Below are positions 45,644-55,095 of a DNA stretch of 64,000 bases, one piece after another (position 1 is the stretch's first letter; each line of letters opens with the position of its first letter). Location: the NCBI RefSeq assembly GCF_001613065.1, contig NZ_BDBQ01000010.1, positions 1 through 64,000 of the forward strand, given 5' to 3'. The notes beneath the pieces were generated by a model, which ran no database searches, was not told where the DNA came from, and saw only the letters and a list, made by a program, of their open reading frames with translations. The position numbers and the translations under genes were made by a program. Source of the stretch: Nocardia miyunensis NBRC 108239 (GTDB taxonomy: Bacteria; Actinomycetota; Actinomycetes; Mycobacteriales; Mycobacteriaceae).

Positions 45644-46117
45644 ATGACGAACGGGACCACGCCCGCCCGCGAACACGAGGCGTACCGGGCGATCGAGCAC
45701 GAACTCGGCGTGCTGTTCCGCCGTGCGCGGGCGCTGTCCGCCGAGATGGCCCGCCGGGTGCACCCGGAGCTCGAGCCCGCGGCGTACGGACTGCTGATCG
45801 GCATGTACGACCGCGCCCGCTCCCGGCCCAGCGATCTGGCCGAGTACTTCGGCGTCGGCAAGGCCACCATCAGCCGGCAGGTGAAGGTGCTGGAACAGCT
45901 CGGGCTGATCGAGCGCCGACCCGACCCCGATGACGGCCGCGCGCACCTGCTGGTCCTCACCGACGAGGGACGCCGGAGGCTGGAGACCGCCCGCACCGCC
46001 CGGCAGCAACGCTTCCACGCGATGCTCGCCACCTGGCCGGCGGAGGATGTACGCATGCTGGGCCGGATGCTCGCCCGGTTCAACGACCTCACCGAGAGCA
46101 AGATGGACCGCCTCTGA
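45644..46117 (+). CDS. MarR family regulator
   Basis: 157 residues. Winged helix: RPSDLAEYFGVGKATISRQV (recognition helix) and GLIERRPDPDDGRAHLLVLT (wing with the DxRxxxLxLT signature). On the same strand, 82 bp after the exporter, so probably the repressor of the exporter operon; ligand unknown. Confidence 0.92.
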   Translation: MTNGTTPAREHEAYRAIEHELGVLFRRARALSAEMARRVHPELEPAAYGLLIGMYDRARSRPSDLAEYFGVGKATISRQVKVLEQLGLIERRPDPDDGRAHLLVLTDEGRRRLETARTARQQRFHAMLATWPAEDVRMLGRMLARFNDLTESKMDRL

Positions 46118-46216
46118 GGATGGCGGGGTCTTCCCGGTGCGCGCGGAGCGTTCATACTGAGGGTGCAATCGATAACGACGTGGCCCGCCGGATAGGCACA
46201 GTCCGGGCAGTATCGT

Positions 46217-46921
46217 GTGCCGATGATCAACGTCCGAGCGAAAATCTGCGGCATCCGGAGCGAATCCGATCTCCGGGCCGTCGTCGCGGCCGATGCCGAT
46301 GCGGCCGGGTTCATTTCGGGCACAACCCATTTCAGTGAGGACGTACTCGACGCCGAGCGGGCCCGGCGACTGTCGCGGCTGGTGCCCGCGTCGATGGAGC
46401 GCGTGCTGGTCACCCATCTCACCGACGCGGGCGACGTGCTGCGCCTCGCCGACCGGATCGGCGTGGACTGCATCCAGTTGCACGGGCTGATCTCGCTCGA
46501 CACCGTGCGCGCGGTCCAGCGGGACGCGGCCGGGCGGCGGGTGATCCGCGCGGTCCACGTCACCGGGCCCGACGCGGTCGGCGCGGCCATGCGAGCGGCG
46601 CCGAATTGCGATGGGATAGTGCTCGATTCGCGGTCCGCGGACCGGCTCGGCGGAACCGGGCGCACGCACGACTGGTCGATCAGCGCACGCATCGTCGGCC
46701 TGCTCGCCGAATCGGAATTCCCGGTCATGCTGGCCGGGGGCCTCAACCCGCGCAACATCGACGCGGCCATCGCCGCGGTGGGACCGTCCTGGGTCGATGT
46801 GAATTCCGGCGTCGACGACTCACGCGGCGACAAGAATCCCTCGGATTGCAGCGACTTCGTCAGGGCGGCACACGCCGTCGCGGCACTGAACGCTGCTCCA
46901 GCCCGACCGCGAGCAGAATGA
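46217..46921 (+). CDS. TrpF-like phosphoribosylanthranilate isomerase-family barrel
   Basis: 234 residues; GTG at 46217 or ATG at 46223. Catalytic pair of TrpF is present: C11 in AKICGI and D137 in GIVLDSRSADRLGGTGRTHDW; the phosphate loop is MLAGGLNPRNIDAA and VDVNSGVDDSRG. The substrate-contacting segment after strand 2, usually an SKR/SPR motif, is GTTHFSEDVLD here. No other trp genes are near. Actinobacteria normally use the bifunctional PriA for this step, so this may be a secondary-metabolic or repurposed enzyme. The 3' end overlaps the EamA gene by 62 bp. Confidence 0.8.
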   Translation: MPMINVRAKICGIRSESDLRAVVAADADAAGFISGTTHFSEDVLDAERARRLSRLVPASMERVLVTHLTDAGDVLRLADRIGVDCIQLHGLISLDTVRAVQRDAAGRRVIRAVHVTGPDAVGAAMRAAPNCDGIVLDSRSADRLGGTGRTHDWSISARIVGLLAESEFPVMLAGGLNPRNIDAAIAAVGPSWVDVNSGVDDSRGDKNPSDCSDFVRAAHAVAALNAAPARPRAE

Positions 46922-47717
46922 GCACGCCCGCCGCGGCGGTCGCGGGAGTGGGCAGAGTTCGGGTGCATGCCGCCCCCACCAGGGTGGCCACCACCGCCTC
47001 GTTGAGCCCGACGACGCTGGCCGTCGCCGCGTCCAGCCACCGCAACGCCTGCCAGTAGAGGGCGAATCCGGGTCCCAGTAGCGTGGCGCCCACCGCGGCC
47101 AGCTCGGCGGCGACCGGCAGCGACGGTGGATCGAGCGCGAGCAGTGGGCTGCTCGCGACCCCACCCAGCAACAGCTGCAGTGCCGCGGCGGTGATCGTAT
47201 GGTTCGGCCCCGGCTGTCGCACTATCACGCTGACCAGCATCGCCACGCACGCCGCACTGCCCAGCGCCAGTGCGCATCCGGCCACGGCCGGCCACGCGGC
47301 CGCACTGCCCGAGTGGCGTCCGGCGACCAGCCAGATCGCCCCCGCGACCAGGAGCAGTTCGAGCAATACCGGAAGCGTCGGCGCGCGTCGTCCGCGAAGC
47401 AGCGACGCGGCGATGATCAGAACCGGCGCCGTCAGGTGCAGGGCGACCACCACCGGCAGCGGGCCGATTCGCAGCGCCGCGATGTAAAGCGTCAGATTCG
47501 CGGCCTCCAGCACACCCAGCTTCACGTACAACGCCGGGTGGGCGGTGAGCGTTGCCCAGGGGCGCTGTGCGCGCAACCACGCCGACACCAGCAGCGGCAC
47601 CGCACCGCCGAGGGCGACCAGACCCGCCGTGGTCGGGGCCCCCAGTGCCGCCAGCAGTGCGCTGGAGGTACCCCACAGGCAGGTCACGGCGATCATGAGG
47701 GCGATCGGACCGGCCAT
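46860..47717 (-). CDS. EamA/DMT-family transporter
   Basis: 285 residues with ten transmembrane helices, two EamA repeats (LMIAVTCLWGTSSALLAALG and ALALGSAACVAMLVSVIVRQ with QLLLGGVASSPLL). The drug/metabolite exporter superfamily moves amino acids or other small molecules outward. It lies 3 bp after the terpene-cyclase-like gene on the same strand, so they form an operon; the tail overlaps the TrpF-like gene. Confidence 0.88.
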   Translation of the reverse strand: MAGPIALMIAVTCLWGTSSALLAALGAPTTAGLVALGGAVPLLVSAWLRAQRPWATLTAHPALYVKLGVLEAANLTLYIAALRIGPLPVVVALHLTAPVLIIAASLLRGRRAPTLPVLLELLLVAGAIWLVAGRHSGSAAAWPAVAGCALALGSAACVAMLVSVIVRQPGPNHTITAAALQLLLGGVASSPLLALDPPSLPVAAELAAVGATLLGPGFALYWQALRWLDAATASVVGLNEAVVATLVGAACTRTLPTPATAAAGVLILLAVGLEQRSVPRRRVPP

Positions 47718-47720
47718 AGG

Positions 47721-49034
47721 CTAGGTCAGCAGATAGGTGACCACGGGCAGCACGAGTGCGGTGAACGCGACGAATACCGCGCTCGCCACTCGCTTTTTCG
47801 GTAATCGCGGAAAATGCGTGGCCAGCCCGCAGTAGGCGCCGAAGGCCATGAGCGCCGTGCCCCACACCACCAGGGCCCGGCTGGCGATCGTGCCGTATAC
47901 GGTGTCGAAGCCCACCGCCAACGCGAATATCGTGGTGCCGGCCGCCGCGCCGAGCACCAACAACGCCTCTCCCGCAGTGGAATTCATCAACATGCGGTGG
48001 CCGCGCACCGAGGCGATCGCCTGCGGATCGGTGCGATGGGCGCCGTCGGCCCGGCAGATCTCGTCGTACACCTTCGCCGGGTTCACTCGTTCATTGATCG
48101 CCGGCCGCACCTGCAGCAGGGCTTCCAGCGCCTGCGTGGTGGCGTAGGAGGTCACCGGACCCTCGTCGGAGATGCGGAACCCGCCCCGATAGATGGCCAG
48201 CGCATCCATCTCCTGCATGTCGAGCAGCGCGACGATCGCCGCACGCACCGCGGGATCGAAAATGGTGCGGCTGTCGGCGGAGATCACCGCACCGACCGCC
48301 AGATGCAGGGTGAGATGGCGCCAGGTGTCGACGAGATCGTCACGGCGGAAGATCTCGGTCTCGATCTCGCATTCGGCTCGGCGCAGCCCGGTCAGCAACC
48401 GTTCGACGGCCAAGGCGCAGGCCCGCTCGGCGCGCTTGTCACCGATCCGGACGATCTCGGGGCGCGCGAGCACGGTGGCGATGTGCGCCGCCGCGTAGAT
48501 CGGCAGGGAACGCGGGTCCTGAAACATCGCCGAGACCAGATAGTCGATGCCGCGCGAGATGGCTTGCTGCCGTTCACCGTCGAAGCCGCCGTCACCGATG
48601 AGCGCCTCGACCGCGGCGGCGGTCGCGGTGATCGATACCGGGCCGAGGAAACCCGATATCCGCCATCCACCGGTTTCGGAATCCTGTTGGTCCAGTAGGG
48701 ATCGCACGGCTCCGGCCAGATCGGGATCGGACTCCTCGATCTCCAGGCAGCGCAGCGCGCGAATGCGCCACGCGACGTCGATCGGGGTACGGAAGTACCA
48801 TTCGTCGCCGTTCGGCCGTTGCACGACCGTTGCCCGCACCAACATGGCGACCTTTGCGGCGCGCGGGATTTCGCACCCGGCGCGATGCAGAACGCAGACC
48901 ACCTCGGCGGTGTTCTGCGGATTGGGCGGCACATCGGGTATCCAGCCCCAGCCCGCGCCACCGCTGAGATGCGGGATCTGGCTGCCGCGCAGCCATTCCA
49001 CGGCCATCCGGATACGCTCGTCGATGTTCGACAC
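47721..49034 (-). CDS. Prenyltransferase/terpene-cyclase repeat-like protein with C-terminal membrane helices
   Basis: 437 residues. Residues 1-330 have the alpha-toroid of prenyltransferase/squalene-cyclase repeats (LRGSQIPHLSGGAGWGWIPD, LLDQQDSETGGWRISGFLGP, MQEMDALAIYRGGFRISDEG), then two to four transmembrane helices (from STAGEALLVLGAAAGTTIF to VFVAFTALVLPVVTYLLT). The acidic DxDD motif of true cyclases is not apparent, so catalysis is uncertain; a binding or sensing role is possible. It is the first gene of an operon with EamA. Confidence 0.7.
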   Translation of the reverse strand: MSNIDERIRMAVEWLRGSQIPHLSGGAGWGWIPDVPPNPQNTAEVVCVLHRAGCEIPRAAKVAMLVRATVVQRPNGDEWYFRTPIDVAWRIRALRCLEIEESDPDLAGAVRSLLDQQDSETGGWRISGFLGPVSITATAAAVEALIGDGGFDGERQQAISRGIDYLVSAMFQDPRSLPIYAAAHIATVLARPEIVRIGDKRAERACALAVERLLTGLRRAECEIETEIFRRDDLVDTWRHLTLHLAVGAVISADSRTIFDPAVRAAIVALLDMQEMDALAIYRGGFRISDEGPVTSYATTQALEALLQVRPAINERVNPAKVYDEICRADGAHRTDPQAIASVRGHRMLMNSTAGEALLVLGAAAGTTIFALAVGFDTVYGTIASRALVVWGTALMAFGAYCGLATHFPRLPKKRVASAVFVAFTALVLPVVTYLLT

Positions 49035-49770
49035 GGCCCTCCACCCCCTTCAGTACGTTGCCCCACAGACTTTCGATCGGGCGATGATAACCGCCAAGTT
49101 ACTCGGTTGATCCGACAACCCGCCCGTCCCGAAAATGTCCGAATCGATTGGTAGCGAACATATTTCGGTTCCATATCGGAGCCCCGGCCGCGTCCGCCGC
49201 GGTGGCGTCACGAGATCCGCAGGCAGCGAACCGGATCCGCGACGCCGTGCACCCTGGGCACGTATGTGCGGCCGCAGGTTTATCATTGGTTCGCCATCGC
49301 GTGACCGGAACTGTGCCGGTCCGAGTTCGGATTGCAATCCATATTCCGGTGAATCCAGCCGCGACCGCCCGCGTGCCGAGCAAATCCCGTGACATAGCTC
49401 GACTTCCACGCCAGTGGGACCAGCACCGCAGTGCGGGAGTCGAACACAGCGGCCCCCCAGGCCACCGAGCCGAAGGCGCGGCTACCGCGCCGACCCATCG
49501 GGCGCACAGCACCCGGCCGTCAGCTGCCGCGCGTGCTCGGGGAAGTTGTTCTGCCGCAGTCGCAGTTGTCACGGGACAGTCCGCGGACCCGCAGCCCGAT
49601 GTCGCGGCCGGTGATCGAAGTCGCGGACAACCGTCGCGGATAACCGCTGTGGACGCGGCGGGACAGCCGACACCGATTCGATTCGCATTGCGCAGGGTGC
49701 CGGGCGCGGCGGAATCGACTGTCTCGGCATTGCAGGGAGTTTCGATCGGCGACGTGGCAGGATCGCAGGT
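49035..49770. other. Intergenic region before the LAL regulator
   Basis: 736 bp between divergent genes. Long open frames here come from base composition; none has a recognisable product. AT-richer patches at 49090-49160 fit promoters for the membrane-cyclase operon. Confidence 0.35.
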
Positions 49771-52608
49771 GTGGCAGGCAGAACCGGAAGCATCCGATTG
49801 GTGGGACGGCAGGGCGATTTCGCCCGGATCTCCGCAGTTGCCGAGCAAGCCGCGGCGGGCCGCGGCGGGATCGTGGTCATCACCGGCGAACCGGGAATCG
49901 GCAAGACCTCGTTGCTGAATGCGGTGAGCGAGTTGGCGTCCACGCACGGGGCACGGCTGCTCCGGGGCACAGCTACGGAGATCGAGCAGGAGGTGCCCTA
50001 TGCCGCGCTGGGCTGGTGCCTGGGTTTCGGCCACGGCACGCCCGATCCATCGGCGGCACAGCTCCATTCGTTGCTGCGCGGCACCGATCTGCCCGGTGAC
50101 GGCGCGTTCAGCAGGCATTTCGCCGTCGTCGAGGCGCTGCTGGCCCTGCTGGATCAATGGTGCACCGCGAGTCCGGTGATATTGATATTGGACGATGCCA
50201 ATTGGGCCGACCCGGCCAGTCTGGCGGCACTGGAGAGGCTCGGCGAGATCGTCACCGAACTCCCGTTGATGATCGTCATGGCGATCCGGCCGCTGCCGCG
50301 GGGGGAAAGCCTGGCAGCGCTGCTGAAGCAGTTCCACGCCTGGGGCGCCGCACAACTGCAGCTGAAACCACTGACCGAACCCGAAGTCGCGACTCTGATC
50401 GAAGACACGCTCGGTGCTGTGCCCGGCCCGGCATTGACCGCTGCCGTCGCAGGCGCGGGCGGTAACCCTTTCTATGTTGTCGAGCTGGTGGCGGGCCTGC
50501 GGCAGGCGGACGCACTCACCGCCGTCGGCCGCGGGATCACCGAGCTGGCGACGGCTCCCGCCGGGCAGCCGGAGCGATTCCCGCTGCCCGAGTCGCTCAC
50601 CGAAACCGTCGAGCGCAGACTGGATTTCCTGCCTCGCACGGCGCGGCACGTATTGACGATGGCCGCGGCTCTGGGAACCAGCGTCGAGGCGATGGAGCTT
50701 TCGACGGTCCTGGACTTGGCGGTCATGGAGATCTGGGAGGCCATCAGCATCGCCACCGAGGCGGGCCTGCTGGTCAAATCCGGCGACGAGCTGATCTTTC
50801 GGCATGATCTGCTACGTCAGGTATTCGCCGATCAGGTGCCCACATCGGCCCGCACGTCTCTGCAGCTTCGCGCGGGCCGCGTTCTGATCGCGGCGGGCGC
50901 CCCGGCCGAACGTATCGCCAACTATCTGCTGGCAGGCGACGCTCCCCTGGACGACCAGAGCCTGCGATGGCTGGCCGAAACCGCGGACACGCTCACCGTT
51001 CGAGCCCCCGAGCTGGCCATAAATCTGCTCGCCGGGGTGGTGGCCGGTTCCGGATCGGACCATGCGGCCCACGAAAACTTTCGCGTGCAGCATGTCCGGG
51101 CTCTGCTGTGGAGCGGCCGCGCGGCCGAAGCGGAGACCACGGCCAAGGCCGTACTCGCGAGCCGGACCCCGACCGCACCGGGCTCGGCGAATGACAAAGC
51201 GCTGCGGTGGCTGCTCGTGCGCGCCTACTACGCTCAGGGCCGCCTCGACGACGCGGCCACCACGGCGAACCTCGTCCTGGCCCAGCCGGGCCTGACCCAG
51301 TGGGAAGAGGGCCTCTACAACTCGTTCCTCGCCCTGTTCTACTTCTTCGACGAAAAATTCGATGTCGCCGAACAAGCCGCGACGCGAGCCATATCGATCG
51401 GTGACGAACTCGACGACCCGCTGACCGTCGGCTTGGGTTGCACCACCCTTGGCGGACTTCGATACACCCAGGGTTATCTGGACCAGGCTCTCGCACTCGG
51501 CGAGCGGGTCGCCGCCGCGTACGAAACATGTCAGCGCTCGGGGAATCGACTGGATCAGCTCGATCCCTATGTGCTCCGGGCTCATTCGTTGATCGAACTC
51601 GACCGGCCTGCCGAAGCCGAGGAGGTTCTCGGCCGTGCCGTGGTCGATGGTTTGCAGAACCGTGGACTGCATCTGGTGTCGCGAGCCCGGCTGTATTTCC
51701 TGAGCGGCCGCTGGGACGACGCGCTGGCCGAAATTCTTGCCCGCCAAGGCTTGCCGGATATCTTCGGCCACGGTGTGGTGACCAATAGCATGACCGCGCT
51801 GATCGCGGTGCACCGCGGAACTTTCGATGCCGGTCTCAACTGGGCGGGACCGGATGACCGGGTCGGCAGCCAGACATATCTGCACTTCGATTCCTGGGTC
51901 GACGCGCTGTTGCTGGAATCGCGGGGCCGGCCGAGCGAGGCGCTGGCCATACTCGCCGAGGCATGTCGGAAACTGGCTTCGGGCCTGGCCGGATCGACCG
52001 TGTATTACGCCTATCCCGACGTCGCTCGCTTGGCGGTGGCCTGCGGCAACCGACAGGTTCTCGACGAGATATCGACCGCGGCCCAGGCGCTCGATGCCCG
52101 CTATTCGACTCTCAGCAGGCGCGGCACAGTGTTGTTGTGCCGCGGATTGTCGCTCGACCAGCCCGAACTGCTCGAGCAATCGGCGCAGGCTTTCCACGGT
52201 GCCGGACGTCCACTCTATGAGGGACAGGCCCGCGAAGAACTCGCCGTAATTCTTGCGCGCCAGGGCCGGACCGCGGACGCTCGGTCGGCGTTGGACGCGG
52301 CGATTCGTTCATACGCGGGCATGGACGCCCAATGGGACATTTCCCGAGCCGAGTCGCGACTGCGTGAACATGGTGTCCGGCGGGGTTCGCGAGGCCCTCG
52401 CAAACGGCCGAAGACCGGCTGGCAGGCACTCACGCCCACGGAGCAGAAGGTCGCCGAACTGGTCGCACAGGGAGGATCCAACTCCGAGATCGCCACTCGG
52501 ATGTTTCTGTCCAGGCGGACCGTGCAAACCCACGTGTCCAGCATCCTGAACAAACTCAGTCTGCAATCCCGCGTCCAGGTAGCGGTCAGTCTCGCCCGCC
52601 AGGCGTGA
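49771..52608 (+). CDS. Large ATP-binding LuxR-type regulator (LAL family)
   Basis: 945 residues, GTG start. Walker A is ITGEPGIGKTSLLNAVSEL (about residues 38-56) and Walker B VILILDDANWADPASLAALE; a long helical TPR-like middle (400-840) follows and a C-terminal LuxR HTH (TPTEQKVAELVAQGGSNSEI, then MFLSRRTVQTHVSSILNKLS). Typical of MalT/LAL activators that switch on secondary-metabolite or catabolic operons in response to an inducer and ATP. Its targets are probably nearby on either side. Confidence 0.92.
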   Translation: MAGRTGSIRLVGRQGDFARISAVAEQAAAGRGGIVVITGEPGIGKTSLLNAVSELASTHGARLLRGTATEIEQEVPYAALGWCLGFGHGTPDPSAAQLHSLLRGTDLPGDGAFSRHFAVVEALLALLDQWCTASPVILILDDANWADPASLAALERLGEIVTELPLMIVMAIRPLPRGESLAALLKQFHAWGAAQLQLKPLTEPEVATLIEDTLGAVPGPALTAAVAGAGGNPFYVVELVAGLRQADALTAVGRGITELATAPAGQPERFPLPESLTETVERRLDFLPRTARHVLTMAAALGTSVEAMELSTVLDLAVMEIWEAISIATEAGLLVKSGDELIFRHDLLRQVFADQVPTSARTSLQLRAGRVLIAAGAPAERIANYLLAGDAPLDDQSLRWLAETADTLTVRAPELAINLLAGVVAGSGSDHAAHENFRVQHVRALLWSGRAAEAETTAKAVLASRTPTAPGSANDKALRWLLVRAYYAQGRLDDAATTANLVLAQPGLTQWEEGLYNSFLALFYFFDEKFDVAEQAATRAISIGDELDDPLTVGLGCTTLGGLRYTQGYLDQALALGERVAAAYETCQRSGNRLDQLDPYVLRAHSLIELDRPAEAEEVLGRAVVDGLQNRGLHLVSRARLYFLSGRWDDALAEILARQGLPDIFGHGVVTNSMTALIAVHRGTFDAGLNWAGPDDRVGSQTYLHFDSWVDALLLESRGRPSEALAILAEACRKLASGLAGSTVYYAYPDVARLAVACGNRQVLDEISTAAQALDARYSTLSRRGTVLLCRGLSLDQPELLEQSAQAFHGAGRPLYEGQAREELAVILARQGRTADARSALDAAIRSYAGMDAQWDISRAESRLREHGVRRGSRGPRKRPKTGWQALTPTEQKVAELVAQGGSNSEIATRMFLSRRTVQTHVSSILNKLSLQSRVQVAVSLARQA

Positions 52609-52788
52609 ACAGATGCGTCGGCCGTCACGATCCGCCACGAGTTCGTCCTGCCCTTCACCATCGGTCATCCCGATGTCGCCAGGGGACCACTGCCGGCAGA
52701 TCTGTACGCGCAGGCCAGAAGTCGGCTCGGCCGGCGGCTGTGTGACGGAGACACTCCGATCGGCGATCCGGGTGCGGGAGCGGCCGGA

Positions 52789-53430
52789 TCACTCCGGTGG
52801 CTGGACTCCGAGTTGGCGAAGTACCGCGTAAACGCGCTGACGTAGGGACTCCTCGGTCGGGGGATCGGGGTGCAGCAGGCTTGGGAAAAGGGCCGTGCCG
52901 ACCACGGTGTCCAGGAGTAGTTCGGGGTCGGTGTCGGGAGGTAGGCCGCCGAGTTCGATCGCCCGGGCGATGGCGGCGTGCGCGAGATCGCGACGGGGTT
53001 GCAGGTAGCTGTCCCAGAATGTGCGCAACAGTTCGGGGTGGCTGGATGCGGTGCCGATCATCCGGGCGATCAGGCCGCGCAGGTCCGGGCGGACGATCAA
53101 CCCGATGATGGTCTCGAGCAGTTCCGTTACCGCACTGCGCAATTCGAGTTCGGTGGGTTCGGTGTCGGTGTCCAGCAGGCGGCGGTAGAGCGCGAGGTCG
53201 TCGATGTCGCGCGCTCGGTCGAGGGCCGCGATGAGCAGCGCCTCCTTGTTCGGCCAGCGCCGGTACACGGTCAGCCGGGCCACACCGGCACGCTTGGCGA
53301 CCTGGTCGATACTGGTCGCGTCCGCGCCGTACTCGGTGAACAGTTCCAGTGCGGCGCGCAGGATCGACTCGTCCGCTCGCGGGTCGCGCGGACGGCCGCG
53401 CGACCCGGCGCCGGAAAGCTCCTCGCTCAT
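52789..53430 (-). CDS. TetR/AcrR family regulator
   Basis: 213 residues. HTH: TSIDQVAKRAGVARLTVYRR (about 39-58), then a C-terminal ligand domain with LIVRPDLRGLIARMIGTASS. Transcribed after the FAD monooxygenase gene (70-bp gap), probably with it, and may bind the palindrome in that promoter. Confidence 0.9.
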   Translation of the reverse strand: MSEELSGAGSRGRPRDPRADESILRAALELFTEYGADATSIDQVAKRAGVARLTVYRRWPNKEALLIAALDRARDIDDLALYRRLLDTDTEPTELELRSAVTELLETIIGLIVRPDLRGLIARMIGTASSHPELLRTFWDSYLQPRRDLAHAAIARAIELGGLPPDTDPELLLDTVVGTALFPSLLHPDPPTEESLRQRVYAVLRQLGVQPPE

Positions 53431-53500
53431 GCTGGATCCACGCGGAACGAGGACGGGCGCAGCAGATTACGCTCGCCCGCCGCCTCCGGCACCGTCTCGC

Positions 53501-55006
53501 TCATACCGACCTCCGTTCTTCGTGGCACAGTGCGGTATCCAACCAGCGACCCATTTCTTCCGCGCTCGCGCCTCGCCAGGCGAGGTGGGCATCGGGGCGA
53601 ATCAGGCACACGTCGTCGAGCGTGCCCGTCGCGGGGGTGATCAGCCGAACCTGTTCCACACCAAGGTATTTCGCCGCCTGCCGCAGGTGGTCGGTAGCGT
53701 CGCCGGTGGCCAGGATCGCCCAGCCGGTGCCGAGCCGGCTGTGCAGCGGGGCGTCGTGCCCCTCGGCGTCCCGGGTGGGGATGTTCGGCACGCGATCACC
53801 CGGCCGCGGGCCGCTGCGCACGCGCCGGGCCGTCGGTCCCGCCAAGGGTCCGTGGCGATAGTCGATCCCCAGCTGGGAGGCGGCCCGCATGAGCCGACGC
53901 TGTACCGCGGGGATGCGCAGCAACGGCGAAAGCGCGGCGAACAACCGCTGACCAGCAGCCGTTTCGGCGAAACCGATCCTGGTCCCGATGCTGGTCGCGG
54001 ACAGCACCGATTCCGCGATCGGCCGCCGCTCGGCGGAGTAGGTGTCCAGCAGTTCGATTCCGGCCCGCCCGCCGATCACCAGCGCCAGCTTGAACACCAG
54101 ATTCTCCGCATCCCCGATACCGGTGTTCAAACCCTGGCCACCCAGCGGCGAGTGAATGTGCGCGGCATCCCCGGCCAGCAGTATCCGCCCGCGGCGGTAG
54201 GAATCGGCCAGCCTGCGGTTGAACCGGAACACCGATGTCCACGCCGCGCGATCGATCCGCAGATCCGGGATCCCGGCGCGCTCGGCGGCGAAGCGGCACA
54301 ACAACTTCAGGATCTCGGTCTCGTCCAGTTCGTCGTGGTGATCGTCGGGTACCGGGGCCATCAACCGCCACAGGTCGCCATCCGGATGCGGCAGCGGCAT
54401 CACCACGAACTGCCCGCCGACGCCGAGGAACGTGCCGATCTCTCCGCGCCGGCCGGGCAGTTCGGCGTGGACATCGGCGAGCAGGAATCGCTCGGTCAGC
54501 TGCGATCCCGGAAATCCGATTCCGGCGCTCTTGCGAACCTGGCTGTGCGCACCGTCGCAGCCGATCACCCACTTCGCCCGCACTCGTTCGCCGCCGAGCT
54601 CCACATCGACGCCGTCGGCGTCCTGCACCAGCCCGCGCAGCGGCGTGTTCCAGTCGATGCGGCCGCCGAGCGCGGCCAGCCGCTCGCGCAGCTGCGCCTC
54701 GATCTCCGTCTGCGGGATCCAGAGCAATCGCGGTCCGGCGGCGTCGAGCGCCGCGCCCACGTCGACGATCTTCCGGCCGTTCACGTGAATCCCGGCGCCG
54801 CGCACGTCGGCCGCCCGCTGCGGCAGATCGCCGAGCGCGCCGAGACGTCGCAGCACCTCCGCCCCACGCGGTTGCAGACCCAGTGCCCGCGACGTCGTTG
54901 CCGGTCGCGGCGCACTGTCCACCACGCGCACCGCGATCCCGCGCGCGAGCAATCCGCAGGCCGCGGTCAACCCGGTCGGCCCCGCGCCGACGATGAGCAC
55001 CTCCAT
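53501..55006 (-). CDS. FAD-dependent aromatic-ring monooxygenase (PheA/TfdB-like)
   Basis: 501 residues from ATG 55006; the frame is open far upstream but only this start sits at the FAD fold. Motifs: VLIVGAGPTGLTAACGLLAR (GxGxxG), VIGCDGAHSQVRKSAG (DG motif) and RILLAGDAAHIHSPLGGQG (GD motif). The C-terminal 100 residues form the thioredoxin-like domain of phenol hydroxylases. Hydroxylates aromatic or polyketide substrates with NAD(P)H and O2. Likely controlled by the TetR gene that follows. Confidence 0.9.
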   Translation of the reverse strand: MEVLIVGAGPTGLTAACGLLARGIAVRVVDSAPRPATTSRALGLQPRGAEVLRRLGALGDLPQRAADVRGAGIHVNGRKIVDVGAALDAAGPRLLWIPQTEIEAQLRERLAALGGRIDWNTPLRGLVQDADGVDVELGGERVRAKWVIGCDGAHSQVRKSAGIGFPGSQLTERFLLADVHAELPGRRGEIGTFLGVGGQFVVMPLPHPDGDLWRLMAPVPDDHHDELDETEILKLLCRFAAERAGIPDLRIDRAAWTSVFRFNRRLADSYRRGRILLAGDAAHIHSPLGGQGLNTGIGDAENLVFKLALVIGGRAGIELLDTYSAERRPIAESVLSATSIGTRIGFAETAAGQRLFAALSPLLRIPAVQRRLMRAASQLGIDYRHGPLAGPTARRVRSGPRPGDRVPNIPTRDAEGHDAPLHSRLGTGWAILATGDATDHLRQAAKYLGVEQVRLITPATGTLDDVCLIRPDAHLAWRGASAEEMGRWLDTALCHEERRSV

Positions 55007-55031
55007 GACCCGCTCCCTCCATCCGAATTTA

Positions 55032-55052
55032 TAAACAGAACAGTACTGTTTA
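55032..55052. promoter_or_regulatory. Palindromic operator before the FAD monooxygenase
   Basis: TAAACAG and CTGTTTA flank AACAGTA, and within lies the perfect 12-bp palindrome AACAGTACTGTT (55039-55050). It is 33 bp upstream of the monooxygenase start, in the promoter, consistent with binding by the TetR protein encoded downstream. Confidence 0.65.
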
Positions 55053-55095
55053 CAAATTAACTCCGATCGGCGGTCACGGCAACCAGCCGCTTCGG

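Noticed and set aside
43186..47865. 1559-codon minus-strand ORF
   Set aside because: Shadow of the exporter, MarR and TrpF-like genes; Arg/Gly/His-rich translation typical of antisense high-GC DNA.
49099..50805. 568-codon minus-strand ORF opposite the LAL regulator
   Set aside because: Lies antisense to the conserved Walker domain of the regulator and shows no motif.
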